A stretch of DNA of 20,713 nucleotides from Saccoglossus kowalevskii (GCF_000003605.2 NW_003122910.1:710513-731225); one strand, 5' to 3'; counted from the stretch's first letter, positions 8,891 through 18,284 are shown. Program-made: numbers and translations. Notes: generated by a model not told the origin, from the sequence alone.

Positions 8891-9064
8891 AGCTGAAGAT
8901 GCATCGGCTTGTGCCCGCCTCCTTGCTAACATGGCTTGCATTTCACCCAACATACCCCCCATACCTCCCATACCAGCTAATGGGGGTGCTACGTTAGACA
9001 CAGATCCCCTCCCTTCTCGCTCATTCTCTGTTTTTTCGGTGACAGCGGGGCTTGGCTCTGCAGG
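8891..9064 (-). CDS. ENAH: ENAH-like, F-actin-binding (FAB) exon
   Basis: The exon is 58 codons in phase 0 at both ends (residues 153-210). An acidic/charged start (PAEPSPAVTEKTENEREGRG) is followed by a GMGGMGGM run and then GEMQAMLARRRAQADA. The MxAMLARRR segment is the F-actin-binding motif of EVH2 (VASP: LMEEMNAMLARRRKATQ). The position after ARRR is Ala-Gln-Ala, so the Thr278 AMPK-type phosphosite of VASP (RRRKAT) has no equivalent here. Acceptor TTTTTTTTAG and donor GCT|GTAAGT are clear. Confidence 0.95.
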
Positions 9065-9673
9065 CTAAAAAAATAAAATATGTTTGTTAAGAATGACAAC
9101 TTATGTACATAATTACTGTACATATGTACATAATTCTGTAGTCATCTACTCTATGCCATGTGCCATGTTCACCTCTTTAGACTCTTGTGTGTGAAGCATA
9201 CAACTAGAGACTTTGCTGTTACCCTATCTATGAGTGTAAATGCATCTGTGTTATGGTACTCAATAACTATTTATCAAATTTTAATGAAACTTACATATAT
9301 GGATAATGTCCAACTATAATTGCTAATAATTACCGGTATCCAATTTTTAGCATTTCCACAGATATACAATGCAATTTATTTCTTGTCTTACAAAGCATCT
9401 ACAGATTTTTATCAATAATATTCCGTACTGTGGATCACATTGTGTGCATCTCAAAAAACAATTCTATATTAGTCAAAAGATTTCTTATTTGATTGACAAA
9501 TTCTAAATTCTAAGTAATTTAATTTTAAACATTTATATACATTTCACGCATTCAGTCTCAGTCTAAATTATTCATTTTTTAAGCTCTGATTGCTACTCTG
9601 TTTCAACTGAATCTTGCATCTACCACATAAATATTTGTTTTAACTCTTGTTACAAAATTAATAATTCCCTCAC

Positions 9674-9933
9674 CTTGGCCGTTTTCTTAAGACTCACTCC
9701 AGCTAATGCACCAGCGAAACCAGAAGCATTTCCGCCACTCGATGACGACCCCAAGTTTGGTGGTGGAGGTGGCGGGGGAGGAGGTGGTATTCCTCCTGTA
9801 GGGGCTGGTGGTGCAGGAGGGGCTGGTGGTGCTGCGACAACAGTCTGTGAGGGCATCGGTGGTGCTGGAGGGATGGCTGGAGACTGAGACACTACAGTAG
9901 AAGATGTGTGCACTGTCATTCCTCCTGTAATAC
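9674..9933 (-). CDS. ENAH: ENAH-like, proline-rich core and G-actin-binding (GAB) exon
   Basis: The largest visible exon covers residues 67-152. After SITGGMTVHTSS comes the profilin and SH3/WW-binding proline core: PAIPPAPPMP, an APPAPPAPPAP run and ten consecutive prolines after GGI. It ends with GFAGALAGVSLKKTAK, the WH2-like G-actin-binding block of EVH2 (VASP: GLAAAIAGAKLRKV). Its LKKT is the canonical WH2/beta-thymosin signature, where the vertebrate paralogues have LRKV. Acceptor CAACAATTTCAG enters in phase 1 (A|GT = Ser) and donor AAG|GTGAGG leaves in phase 0. The glycine-rich frame on the opposite strand is a shadow of this exon. Confidence 0.96.
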
Positions 9934-10061
9934 CTGAAATTGTTGAAGATAAAGAAGAAAAATAAAATAACTATATTCTTACTTTGATTTACAGAACAAA
10001 TCAAGAGAGTATTTTCAAAATATTTTGATATTTAAATGTGAACCACAAATGCATATTAAAG

Positions 10062-10546
10062 TGGAAGTCTACTCATCATTTTTGAGGAAGTTGGTCATAA
10101 TTCGCATGACAATGTGAAGCTCGTGTCTCATGGCACCATGAAATTCCATTCTTTCGTGTGTTACAGTGACGCATATAGAGATGTTTTTTTCAAAAATCGC
10201 TATTTTTAACAAACAATTGCATTTTTTGACACTTTTTAAAACCCATATTTTTGAAATTATTTAGGAAAACAATAACCCTATCATTCACAATATATTATTT
10301 TTTCAGCCTATTACACCAGGCTACAATTTGAGATATGGCATAATATCTCTGCCATAGGAACCCATGGTAAAAGCACTATACTTCTGCCAAAATGGCCACT
10401 ATCCACTAAAATACAACCACCATTTTCTTGAAAATTAAGCTGGTTACCCCAACTTTTTTTCAGTCAATAATCGTATATTTCCCAGAAGTACAATTTCTTT
10501 AAAAAATAGGTAAATTCTGGGTACTTGAATTCATGAGTAGGCTTCA
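10062..10546. mobile_element. Possible non-autonomous DNA transposon with ~18-bp inverted ends
   Basis: Left end GAAGTCTACTCATCATT (10064-10080) is mirrored by AATTCATGAGTAGGCTTC at 10529-10546 (GAAGCCTACTCATGAATT on the other strand). The interior has no coding frame. GGTTACCCCAACTTTTTTT near 10441 resembles CTGGTAACCCCAATTTTTTT near 19787, suggesting a second remnant in the upstream intron. It lies in the ENAH intron 9934-12019. Confidence 0.45.
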
Positions 10547-11625
10547 TGATTCCTATAGCAAAGTATATAGCAAATATGATTTCAAAAAAATTGCCCACTG
10601 TACAGAAAATATCAAATTATTACTGCTGAAATATTAGGTACAAGCGGGCACAGATGATACATGTACCGGTAAGAGCAAATGACTATGTATAATCACTGTT
10701 AGAGGGCGCTATCAGAAAATTTTAATAAAGAAGAAGAGGTCTGGGAAGAAGGTTGAATGCCATAGCTGAGACCCAACCCATATTTTTATTCTTTTTCAGG
10801 ACTCTGACACATATACATGTACATAAATAATTTCCACAGTATATTTTGCTCATAAAGATTAGTACAATTTAAATCATAATCTCTATTTGATTTTTAAGAT
10901 ATTAAAATATTATTAACACATATACATCTTTTTATAGCTTTATAAATTAATGAGAGATAACTAGCCCCAAATAACACTGTGGTCGATGTGTTCGGTGACA
11001 GGAATCTATTTGCATACGCTATAGTACTTTTTAGTTCGAATGTTAGCAAAGGAAAGTGTTCAATAATTTTGAATGCGATATTGTTGTGACGTAGTTTACC
11101 CCAAAACAAAGGAAAGTGTGTAGTAGATACTTTTGGAACGAATACAGATATGGCGTATCACGAAATGATTAATAATGATTGTTTTTGGTGCTAGGTGTAA
11201 AGTAATATATGTTACAGAAGCTCAGAGAAATTGATATACATGTACAAGAAATCAATCAAGACAGCAGAGCCTTAGTGATGTTATTTTTGTGAAAGATATG
11301 TTCCATTGCACGGCTCAGAACATAAAGTCTGGATTCTTAACAACACTGCATAAGGTCACGGAGGTAACAAAAACAAACAGTTTGCTAAAATATTATCTTT
11401 TAATGTAGCTACACAGCTACAAAACTCAAGCACACAATTTGTACTTTCATGGACAAAAATTACCAATATATTTTAACACCCTGTGCACTTCAAGAAACAA
11501 ATTACAAATATGAAAAGTGTTTTCCTTAATCTGTCTGCCAAATGTGATAAAATCCTTATTGACAGCAGTTTAATCCATCTTAAAAGCATTTAATACTCAC
11601 AGTCCCAATATACTTTAATTTCAAT

Positions 11626-11628
<3 letters not shown>

Positions 11629-11670
<42 letters not shown>
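11629..11670. repeat. (AT)n microsatellite, ~21 units
   Basis: An uninterrupted AT run ends directly at the first base of the MITE at 11670. Such a juxtaposition is expected if the MITE inserts at TA. The run may also have expanded after insertion. Confidence 0.95.
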
Positions 11671-11672
<2 letters not shown>

Positions 11673-11872
11673 TGTGGAATACTTTCTTTTCGCTGTAATT
11701 AATTTTTGCTGAAAAGGCTTTTTGGGCGTTTTGTATGGAATTTATTTTCACTGATTTTTGATGAGTTTAATGTGAAATATAGGAAAAAAAATATATTCAC
11801 TGGATTTTATTTTCACAGAATCATCCCTTCAGCGAAAATAAATTCCAAGTGAAAATAAAGTATTCTACAGTA
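11670..11872. mobile_element. MITE family A, intact 203-bp copy
   Basis: This copy starts TACTGTGGAATACTTTCTTT and ends ...AAAGTATTCTACAGTA, giving inverted termini TACTGTrGAATACTTT. A longer imperfect arm runs inward to TTTTxGCTGAA about 45 bp from each end. There is no coding frame. Partial copies occur at 1706, 7849, 15534 and 18414. Insertion at TA would fit the adjacent AT run. Confidence 0.85.
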
Positions 11873-12019
11873 ATTTTGAAACCGCAAAATTTTGTTAAAT
11901 TGAAAAACTATATTACATAGAAAGTGCAGAAAAAGCTTACAATATTAGATAGATTAGGAAACTAGTTTTGAAAGGTCATAGGTTGAGCAGTAATGTTACA
12001 AGGTAGATGAATTGCTTAC

Positions 12020-12096
12020 TTGAATCAGAAGGACGTCTTGGTTGTGGAACTGGGGTCTCGTATCTCGGTCTTGTTTCAGCTGGTTGCATTTCATGT
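12020..12096 (-). CDS. ENAH: ENAH-like, linker exon with PKA-type RRPS site
   Basis: The exon gives 25 codons (residues 41-65), HEMQPAETRPRYETPVPQPR then RPSDS, plus split codons at both ends. It lies between the post-EVH1 linker and the proline-rich core. RRPS fits the PKA/PKG consensus R-R-x-S and sits where VASP has its main regulatory site Ser157 (ERRVSNAGG, directly before the proline-rich region). Acceptor TTTTTCTCCCTAG and donor TCAA|GTAAGC bound it; phase 2 in, phase 1 out, both matching the neighbours. The long LERER-type repeat that vertebrate Mena carries in this part is absent. Confidence 0.92.
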
Positions 12097-12921
12097 CTAG
12101 GGAGAAAAAGAATAATATACAAAGATTGATAATGAGCTGCTGAAAACCAGTGTTTGCTGTCCACAAACCAAGGAACTATTACAGTAAATTCACTCTGATT
12201 TCAGAAGCAGAATAGACAAAAACCAGCACCACTCAGTGTGAATAAAACCCCGAATGATTTTAATGAGTAGCTAGAAAAGCAGGAAAGTTCACAGCGCTGC
12301 GGAGAGCTCCGGATACATTGTCACAAATACAGAGGAGATGGCACTATGCAGACAATTTTCTTTTAAACTTTTTTTATCTCAGATTTCATTTTAAATTTAT
12401 CTCAAATTTTTAAGATCCAACTACATGTAAAATCCAGAATGATTTTTTCATGTAGTACCCGGTAGTCTTGGATTTAGTTTAGTACTGGAATCAGCATTGA
12501 AAGGGGGAACTACCAGTAACTTGGAACCTGTCACCAGTTTAGTTTAATTTGGCTAATTAGTTTAATTTATTTGTTCATCATGCATACATATGTGGAAAAA
12601 AAACCCATAAATTTTACAAAACAATACAGTACAGTTATGGTCATACCAAAAGCTAACAAAAGTCACATAGCAACTTATTCCCAGGGGGGTCCTCAAAAGT
12701 GACATACTTTACAACAGCCAGCCAGCAAACGTATATTATTGATATGCATATACTGTTAGTTACACATTGCAAATTACATAACCAATACAGAAAAACTAAT
12801 TAAAAAAATCTGCATACATATTAAAATTGTAATTTATTTAATTTTACCTTGTTCAGCAAGTAATTTTTTCAAGCTTTTTTAAAATGAGTTTTTTAAATGT
12901 GTAATAATTCCATTCAGATAT

Positions 12922-13315
12922 TCAAATTTTCGATCCACAAAAATTAGTAGCACTAGCTGCTGTGTGGCAGGCATGATTATTTCAAAATTCATTGAAATCC
13001 GTTTTGAAATATTCAGGGCTTTTTTCATTCTTAATATTGAATGCATGATTTAATCGTAATTGTGTGTAACTGTATTTTGACATGCAACATATTGAGTTTG
13101 TCATGCTCTACTAGGCCCATGTGAGATCTAGGAGAGAGATTCAAAGTGAATTGTACAATTTTATTTTGACTTGTCTGTAATTTATATCTTGTATGTTGTG
13201 GTATAAACTGAAACCATGCAGAGTATGTGTAAACAAAATGTGGTTCAATAAGAGCTGAACGTAATGTCTTGCACATTTTTGTATTAAGAAAAGAACCTTG
13301 CTGTACAGAAAATGT
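12922..13315 (-). pseudogene. Decayed non-LTR retrotransposon reverse transcriptase (C-terminal part)
   Basis: The minus strand reads QGSFLNTKMCKTLRSALIEP, then HFVYTYSAWF, LQTSQNK, LNLSPRSHMGLVEHDKLNML and, after a frameshift near 13070, QLRLNHAFNIKNEKSPEYF. The order (ALIxPHFxYxxSAWF, LQxxQNKxxRF, LNLxPRSH, LNxLxVxxR, QLxLNHxFxI) is that of the region following the catalytic box in jockey/CR1-like reverse transcriptases. There are internal stops, a frameshift and no YADD box, so it is a dead fragment. It lies in the ENAH intron 12097-15141. Its exact clade cannot be told. Confidence 0.8.
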
Positions 13316-14081
13316 CGCTTATCGTTTATTTGTCCTAGGATTTTTTTTCAACCACCTCTTCCCCTGGAAACAATTGTACCGGTATGCCCAATTAGAAGGA
13401 ATTTCACCATATATGTTAAACGAACATGTATACGTCTCACAAGATGTACAATTTTGAAAGATATCGGTCCAGGCTTGTTTAAGATATAGGTTGAATGCAC
13501 CAACAGATATGAAATCAAACTGCAATTGAGTCGTAGAGGGTGGTCTGACATGATTGTGACAGTTGTGTCGTGACACATTGTGGAGGGTGGTGTGCGACAA
13601 GGTTATATTGGCAGCATTGATAATATATGGATTACGCAAAGTCTGTGCACTATTTAATCAAATACTGCTATTATTGGGTGTCAAAACAGCAATCTTATTA
13701 TATTTAATTTTCATGATTTGATGTTTTAATTTCATTTTTGAGGAAAACATTTGTGCATAAGCTGTTGTGACTGCAATGCCCTAAGAACCCCAATGAAATT
13801 TACACTATGTACAAACTAGTGAAATTCAGTAACTAATGAGAAATCATGGTTTATTGTTCCTACCAAGATAAAATATGAAACAAGCTTCAAAATTTAATGA
13901 ATATTACTGCTGTATGTTGGTCACCGAGATGCAAATTTTTGTCTACGATAAGTGGTTTATAATAGTGGTATCAAAAGTGAACACAATCAGCAACTTATGA
14001 TCTGCAGAATTATTTTAAATAAAAACAAGCAGCCTGTCAGCTGAGATAGCTCCGCTGTTAGCAATGCACATTTCAATTAAA

Positions 14082-14318
14082 GAACAGAAGATATCATTAG
14101 AAAATGAACAATATGTATAGTATCAAAGCAATCAGACTTGTTTTCAACAAGAAGTCGAAAATATCACTTTTCACCAAACATTACAAAAATCTTCACCAAA
14201 ATTAGAGAATTGAAGATATCATTACAAAATGAACAAATCTGAGAGAGGTCCACAGGTAGTACATATATGCATAATATCAAAGCATTCAGGCTTGTAGTTT
14301 TCAAGAAGTCGAAAGAGT
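14082..14318. repeat. Local tandem duplication, offset ~122 bp
   Basis: The block containing GAAGATATCATTAGAAAATG, ATATCAAAGC and TTCAACAAGAAGTCGAAA (14087-14160) recurs as GAAGATATCATTACAAAATG, ATATCAAAGC and TTCAAGAAGTCGAAA (14210-14316). The second copy has an insertion between the first two blocks. There is no coding frame. It may be part of a larger dispersed repeat. Confidence 0.7.
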
Positions 14319-14803
14319 AAAACATTGACATGGACGCTGATGGACAATCACTCATATGATGAGCTCCACTCGACAGTCAGAGCAAAGCTAAAAATAATTT
14401 CTTCTCATATTATTTTTTATCAGAAATATGTGTATTTAAACAAGATTACTTTTCAATTGATTCTCTCCCCATGACATTATTTACGAAGTGAAAGATGAGA
14501 AAACCACTTAGTTGGTGAGAAATCTATTAAAACCTAGCAATGAAAAATTAATGTTACCCAATCACTCAAACCAGTCTGAAGCAACTGTACAGCTTATATG
14601 TCTGTGGTATTATATAACTTAGAAATTTGTATGGTTTCGATCAAGTTTCTTATCCACATTATGTGTTTTGTATCTGCTCAGAACTGAAGTTTCATTTATG
14701 TTACAAAACAATTATAGTATCTGGCAAAGAGAGTGGAGTAACTGCCTGCTGTAGGATTAGTTAGACAACTTTAAACTTCAAATTATTAGAACCGTCTTTA
14801 TAT

Positions 14804-15003
14804 GTTAACCTTTCCACCAGACTTTCTCGTCTACATTTTTCTGCACTTTTTCTTATATTCTTCTATATTTCTGGAAATTTTCAGCTTTTACTAAAAAAAA
14901 TTGGCTATTTTTGTCCCAATCCTGTGAAAGGAAGTGCAGACTATAAAGGACACTATTTTGTGGATTTGTGATGAAAAGAGAGAACTGGTGGTGAAAAGTT
15001 TAA
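14804..15003. mobile_element. MITE family B, ~200 bp with inverted ends
   Basis: The left end GTTAACCTTTCCACCAG is matched in inverted orientation by the right end GGTGGTGAAAAGTTTAA (TTAAACTTTTCACCACC). The interior has no frame. The right half recurs in inverted orientation at 18980-19103, sharing TGTCCCAATC, TGTGAAAGGAAGTG and ATTTGTGATGAAAAG. It lies 140 bp downstream, in plus coordinates left, of the ENAH exon at 15142. Confidence 0.7.
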
Positions 15004-15141
15004 TCACACTAACGAATACATTTCATGGAATAGACAATTCACATGGTTCAACCAAATTCTACTGAAAACTTTTTTTTCCCTGTGAACTCATTATTTCTAT
15101 AGAAAACAGGATTTTAATAAAACTAGTTTTTCTATACTTAC

Positions 15142-15259
15142 CGCATAGCATCATCTTCAAGTACTGGTCCATTCTGATGTGATGACACGGATGAGATCAC
15201 TGTATGACTGGTTGGCTGTATAGTTGGACTGGAAACTGTAGTGGCAGCAGGCTTGGAAG
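15142..15259 (-). CDS. ENAH: ENAH-like, linker exon directly after EVH1 (first visible exon)
   Basis: The exon carries 38 full codons with split codons at both ends (visible residues 1-40): SKPAATTVSSPTIQPTSHTV, then ISSVSSHQNGPVLEDDAMR. The HQNGPVLEDDAMR segment matches the Mena exon that follows EVH1 (VQNGPSxEELEIQRRQ). Acceptor TATTGTACTTCAG and donor GCG|GTAAGT are clear; it enters in phase 1 and leaves in phase 2. The preceding exon, which should end EVH1, is not in the 5.45 kb to its right within this window. Gene identity comes from the whole exon set, since no single exon holds EVH1. Ena, Mena, EVL or a single invertebrate Ena/VASP are all possible names. Confidence 0.92.
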
Positions 15260-15465
15260 CTGAAGTACAATACAAAAAAAATGTTATAAAATAAAATATT
15301 AAAAACACCAAGTTTACTAATTTGGTCAAGAAATATTGTGAAATTACTGCATATTTTCCTTCTTCTAAAGTTTGACACGTTCAAGGGTTTTGGTCACCCT
15401 GATGTACAATTCTTATACAATTCTGTATCATGTAAAACACATTGTTTCATTACACAAAATATTAT

Positions 15466-15533
15466 TAACTAGTAATTTATTTTTATTAACCAGTAATTTA
15501 TTATTATTAACCAGTAATTTATTATTATTAACT
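15466..15533. repeat. 21-bp tandem repeat, three copies
   Basis: TAACCAGTAATTTATTATTAT is repeated at 15466, 15487 and 15508 (the first copy with two substitutions), and a partial TAACTTA follows. It ends exactly where the left half of the split MITE begins. Confidence 0.9.
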
Positions 15534-15606
15534 TAATGTAAAATACTTTATTTTCACTTGAAAATAATTTTTGCTATTTTCGCTGAAGGAAAGATTCAGT
15601 GAAAAT
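15534..15606. mobile_element. MITE family A, left half of a split copy
   Basis: TAATGTAAAATACTTTATTTTCAC through CGCTGAAGGAAAGATTCAGTGAAAAT matches the reverse complement of 11872-11809. It breaks off at 15606; the missing part resumes at 18285. Confidence 0.8.
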
Positions 15607-15989
15607 TCAAGACATGAATGTCAGTCCCCATCATTTAATTATAAAATACTCATGTTAAAATAACACATAGAACATCTGCAAACAATTGAATTAATATGTA
15701 CTCCATATGGGTACAACTCATCATAAAGTGATTTCCCTTAATCTAGTATTGTACTGATAACTGAAAACTTACATTGACCCATGTCCAAGTGCAACCAAAC
15801 TATGTCTCATACATGTATACATGCTCAAGAAACTGCATTCATAAATCTGAGTAAACCTTGATGTCCTTCCAATAACAACTTGACTTCTTTGTTAATTCAG
15901 GTCTTTGTATATTAGGAGGACCTGGGTTTGTTTCAGTAACACAACTATATTTCCCATCAAAATGTAGCCCTGACTCCCCTCTACAAAGA

Positions 15990-17730
15990 TTTGTGATGGT
16001 ACGACCCATTTATTCACTGCCTATACAACTGAAGCTGGCCAAGATTTATAAACAACAATTTGAATGAAAACTGACAGAGCACATACAAGATACCGCATAA
16101 AAAAACAAAACAAGATGCCTGCCAGTTGACCATCTTTGATCCAATTGCGAAATAAAACGTCATGGACATGTATCCTAACATGTATAATCTATGTACCAAG
16201 TTTGAATGACAACTGACAAAGCATGTCCAAAATACAACATTTTCAAAAACAAGATGGCTGCCAGTCGGCCATTTTGAATCAAATTGCTAAACCACTGCAT
16301 GTGCATACACATGTATGTCCCACATAAGGTACTAGGCACATGCAAAGAATGAACGGAATCGGTCCACAGGATTCTGAAATATAACTCTGGACAGACTGAC
16401 GCACGGACAGACAGATGGACGGACAAGACAGATGGACGGACAGACTCAGGAACTCACAGACGGTCGGGACATGTATCCTAACATGTATGATCTATGTACT
16501 AAATTTGAATGAAAACTGACAAAGCATGTTCAAAATACGACATTTTCAAAAAACAAGATGGCTGCCAGTCGGCCATCTTTGATCCAATTGTGAAATAAAT
16601 CGTCATGGACATGTATCCTAACATGTATAATCTATGTACCAAGTTTGAATGAAAACTGACAAAGCATGTCCAAAAGACAACATTTTCAAAAAACAAGATG
16701 GCTGCCAGTCGACCATTTTGAATCGAATTGCTAAACCACTGCATGTGCATATGTCCCACATAAGGTACTAGGCACATGCAAAGAATGAACGGAATCAGTG
16801 CACAGGATTCTGAAATATAACTCTGGACAGACTGACGCACGCACGAACGGATGGACAGACAGATGGACGGACAGACTCAGGAACTCACAGATGGTCGGGG
16901 ACATGTATCCTAACATGTATGATCTATGTACTAAATTTGAATGAAAACTGACAAAGCATGTTCAAAATACGACATTTTCAAAAAACAAGATGGCTGCCAG
17001 TCGGCCATCTTTGACCCAATTGTGAAATAAATCGTCATAAACATGTATCCTAACATGTATGATCTATGTACTAAATTTGAATGAAAACTGACAAAGCATG
17101 TTCAAAATACGACATTTTCAAAAAACAAGATGGCTGCCAGTCAGCCATCTTTGACCCAATTGTGAAATAAATCGTCATAAACATGTATCCTAACATATAT
17201 AATCTATGTAACAAGTTTGAATGAAAACAGACAAAGCATGTTCAAAATACAACATTTTCAAAAAACAAGATGGCTGCCAGTCGGCCATCTTTGACCCAAT
17301 TGTGAAATAAATCGTCATAAACATGTATCCTAACATATATAATCTATGTAACAAGTTTGAATGAAAACTGACAAAGCATGTTCAAAATACAACATTTTCA
17401 AAAAACAAGATGGCTGCCAGTCGGCCATCTTTGATCCAATTGTGAAATAAATCACCATGGACATGTATCCTAACATGTATAATCTATGTACCAAGTTTGA
17501 ATGAAAACTGACAAAGCATGTCCAAAATACAACATTTTCAAAAAACAAGATGGCTGCCAGTTGGCCATTTTGAATCGAATCGCTAAACCACTGAATGTGC
17601 ATTTTTCCCACATAAAGTACTAGGCACATGCAAAGAATGAATGAATCTGTCCAAGGGATTCTGAGATATGACTCCGGACGAACGCATGAACGCACGGGTG
17701 GACGCACGGGCGGACGAACGGAGACCGAAT
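15990..17730 (+). repeat. 140-bp tandem core-repeat array with ACGG-rich tails
   Basis: Nine monomers are marked by CAAGATGGCTGCCAG (first copy CAAGATGCC) at 16111, 16250, 16554, 16694, 16986, 17126, 17266, 17406 and 17546. Spacing is 139-140 bp, except where a ~150-165 bp tail intervenes (after 16250 and 16694; a final tail follows 17546). Each tail follows a monomer with the variant GCCATTTTGAATC and contains ATAAGGTACTAGGCACATGC and a GGACGGACAGAC-type simple repeat. Open frames of 61-125 codons on the minus strand here are repeat-derived. Confidence 0.9.
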
Positions 17731-17734
17731 TATA

Positions 17735-17771
17735 AGTCCCCGTTTTCGGACTTCGTCCGAACGGGGACTAA
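17735..17771 (+). repeat. Terminal hairpin of the inner Helitron-like element
   Basis: Left arm AGTCCCCGTTTTCGGAC (17735-17751) pairs with GTCCGAACGGGGACT (17755-17769) around a TTC loop: a 15-bp stem with a TT bulge. The element ends CTAA, followed by T. The last bases equal those at window positions 1-11. Confidence 0.8.
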
Positions 17772-18248
17772 TAACTGTGAAGTGTTTTCACTGATCTTCA
17801 ACTTTGTCGCCTGGTATTTCACTGATGGCTCTTTATAATGGAATGCAATTTTTACAGTTTGAAGATATACAACATTTCTGACCACTTTTTTCAAGATTTC
17901 AGCATTAATTTTTCATAAAACCCAACAAAAACCAGACTGTGGTCCATTTCTGTCACTGAATCAGATCAAGGTCATGAGATCACTGAAAACCCTAGCATTA
18001 CCATCTAACCTAATTATTTATTCTGAGCATGCTCGGTTGTTCTTTCAGTGTTGTTGGGAGAGGTAGCTTTTGATGAAAATGAAACAAAAAAGACCCACTT
18101 AGGATATTCAGATCTGGAAAAAAAAATTATGTTCATATTCAACAGAGACTTGGTCATCAACCTGCAAAGTTTCATCGATATCTGCTGCAAAATTTCTGAG
18201 AAAATGTTAGAGACTTCATAGATGGAAACTGGAAATAAGAAACTATAT
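17772..18248. other. Body of the outer insertion, right of the inner hairpin
   Basis: AT-rich sequence between the two hairpins with no coding frame. It is inferred to belong to the outer element, because the outer 3' end is at 18284. Confidence 0.4.
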
Positions 18249-18284
18249 TCCCCTTTTGAGGCTGTGCCTAAAAAAGGGACTAAT
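18249..18284 (+). repeat. Terminal hairpin of the outer Helitron-like element
   Basis: TCCCCTTTTGAGGC pairs imperfectly with GCCTAAAAAAGGGA around TGT, and is followed by CTAAT. The design matches 17735-17771 but the stem sequence differs, so it is a related family or subfamily. Confidence 0.65.

Larger units (their letters stand above)
15607..18284 (+). mobile_element. 2.68-kb Helitron-like insertion (non-autonomous), nested
   Basis: The boundaries are set by the interrupted MITE on either side. The insert begins TCAAGACATGAATGTCAGTC and ends at a hairpin followed by GGGACTAAT. A 5' TC, a 3' hairpin and CTRR (here CTAA) before T are features of Helitrons; a Helentron inserting between T and T is also compatible. 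Inside is a second unit that ends in its own hairpin at 17771, so at least two insertions or a fused multimer are present. No Rep/helicase frame is seen. The body, with tandem core repeats, an ACGG-rich stretch and a terminal hairpin, resembles elements described from bivalves as pearl/CvA and the Helentron-derived HINEs. Confidence 0.6.

Noticed and set aside
8862-9068. Plus-strand frame over the FAB exon (IPPIPANGG)
   Set aside because: It is the antisense shadow of the 8891-9064 exon.
9675-9887. Plus-strand glycine-rich frame (GGGGGGGGGG run)
   Set aside because: It is the antisense of the polyproline exon of ENAH, whose frame has splice sites and family motifs.
16014-17707. Minus-strand frames of 61-125 codons with repeated LSVHLSV and HSLHVPSTLCGTY segments
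   Set aside because: They track the 140-bp repeat and its tails; they shift frame between repeats and match no protein family.
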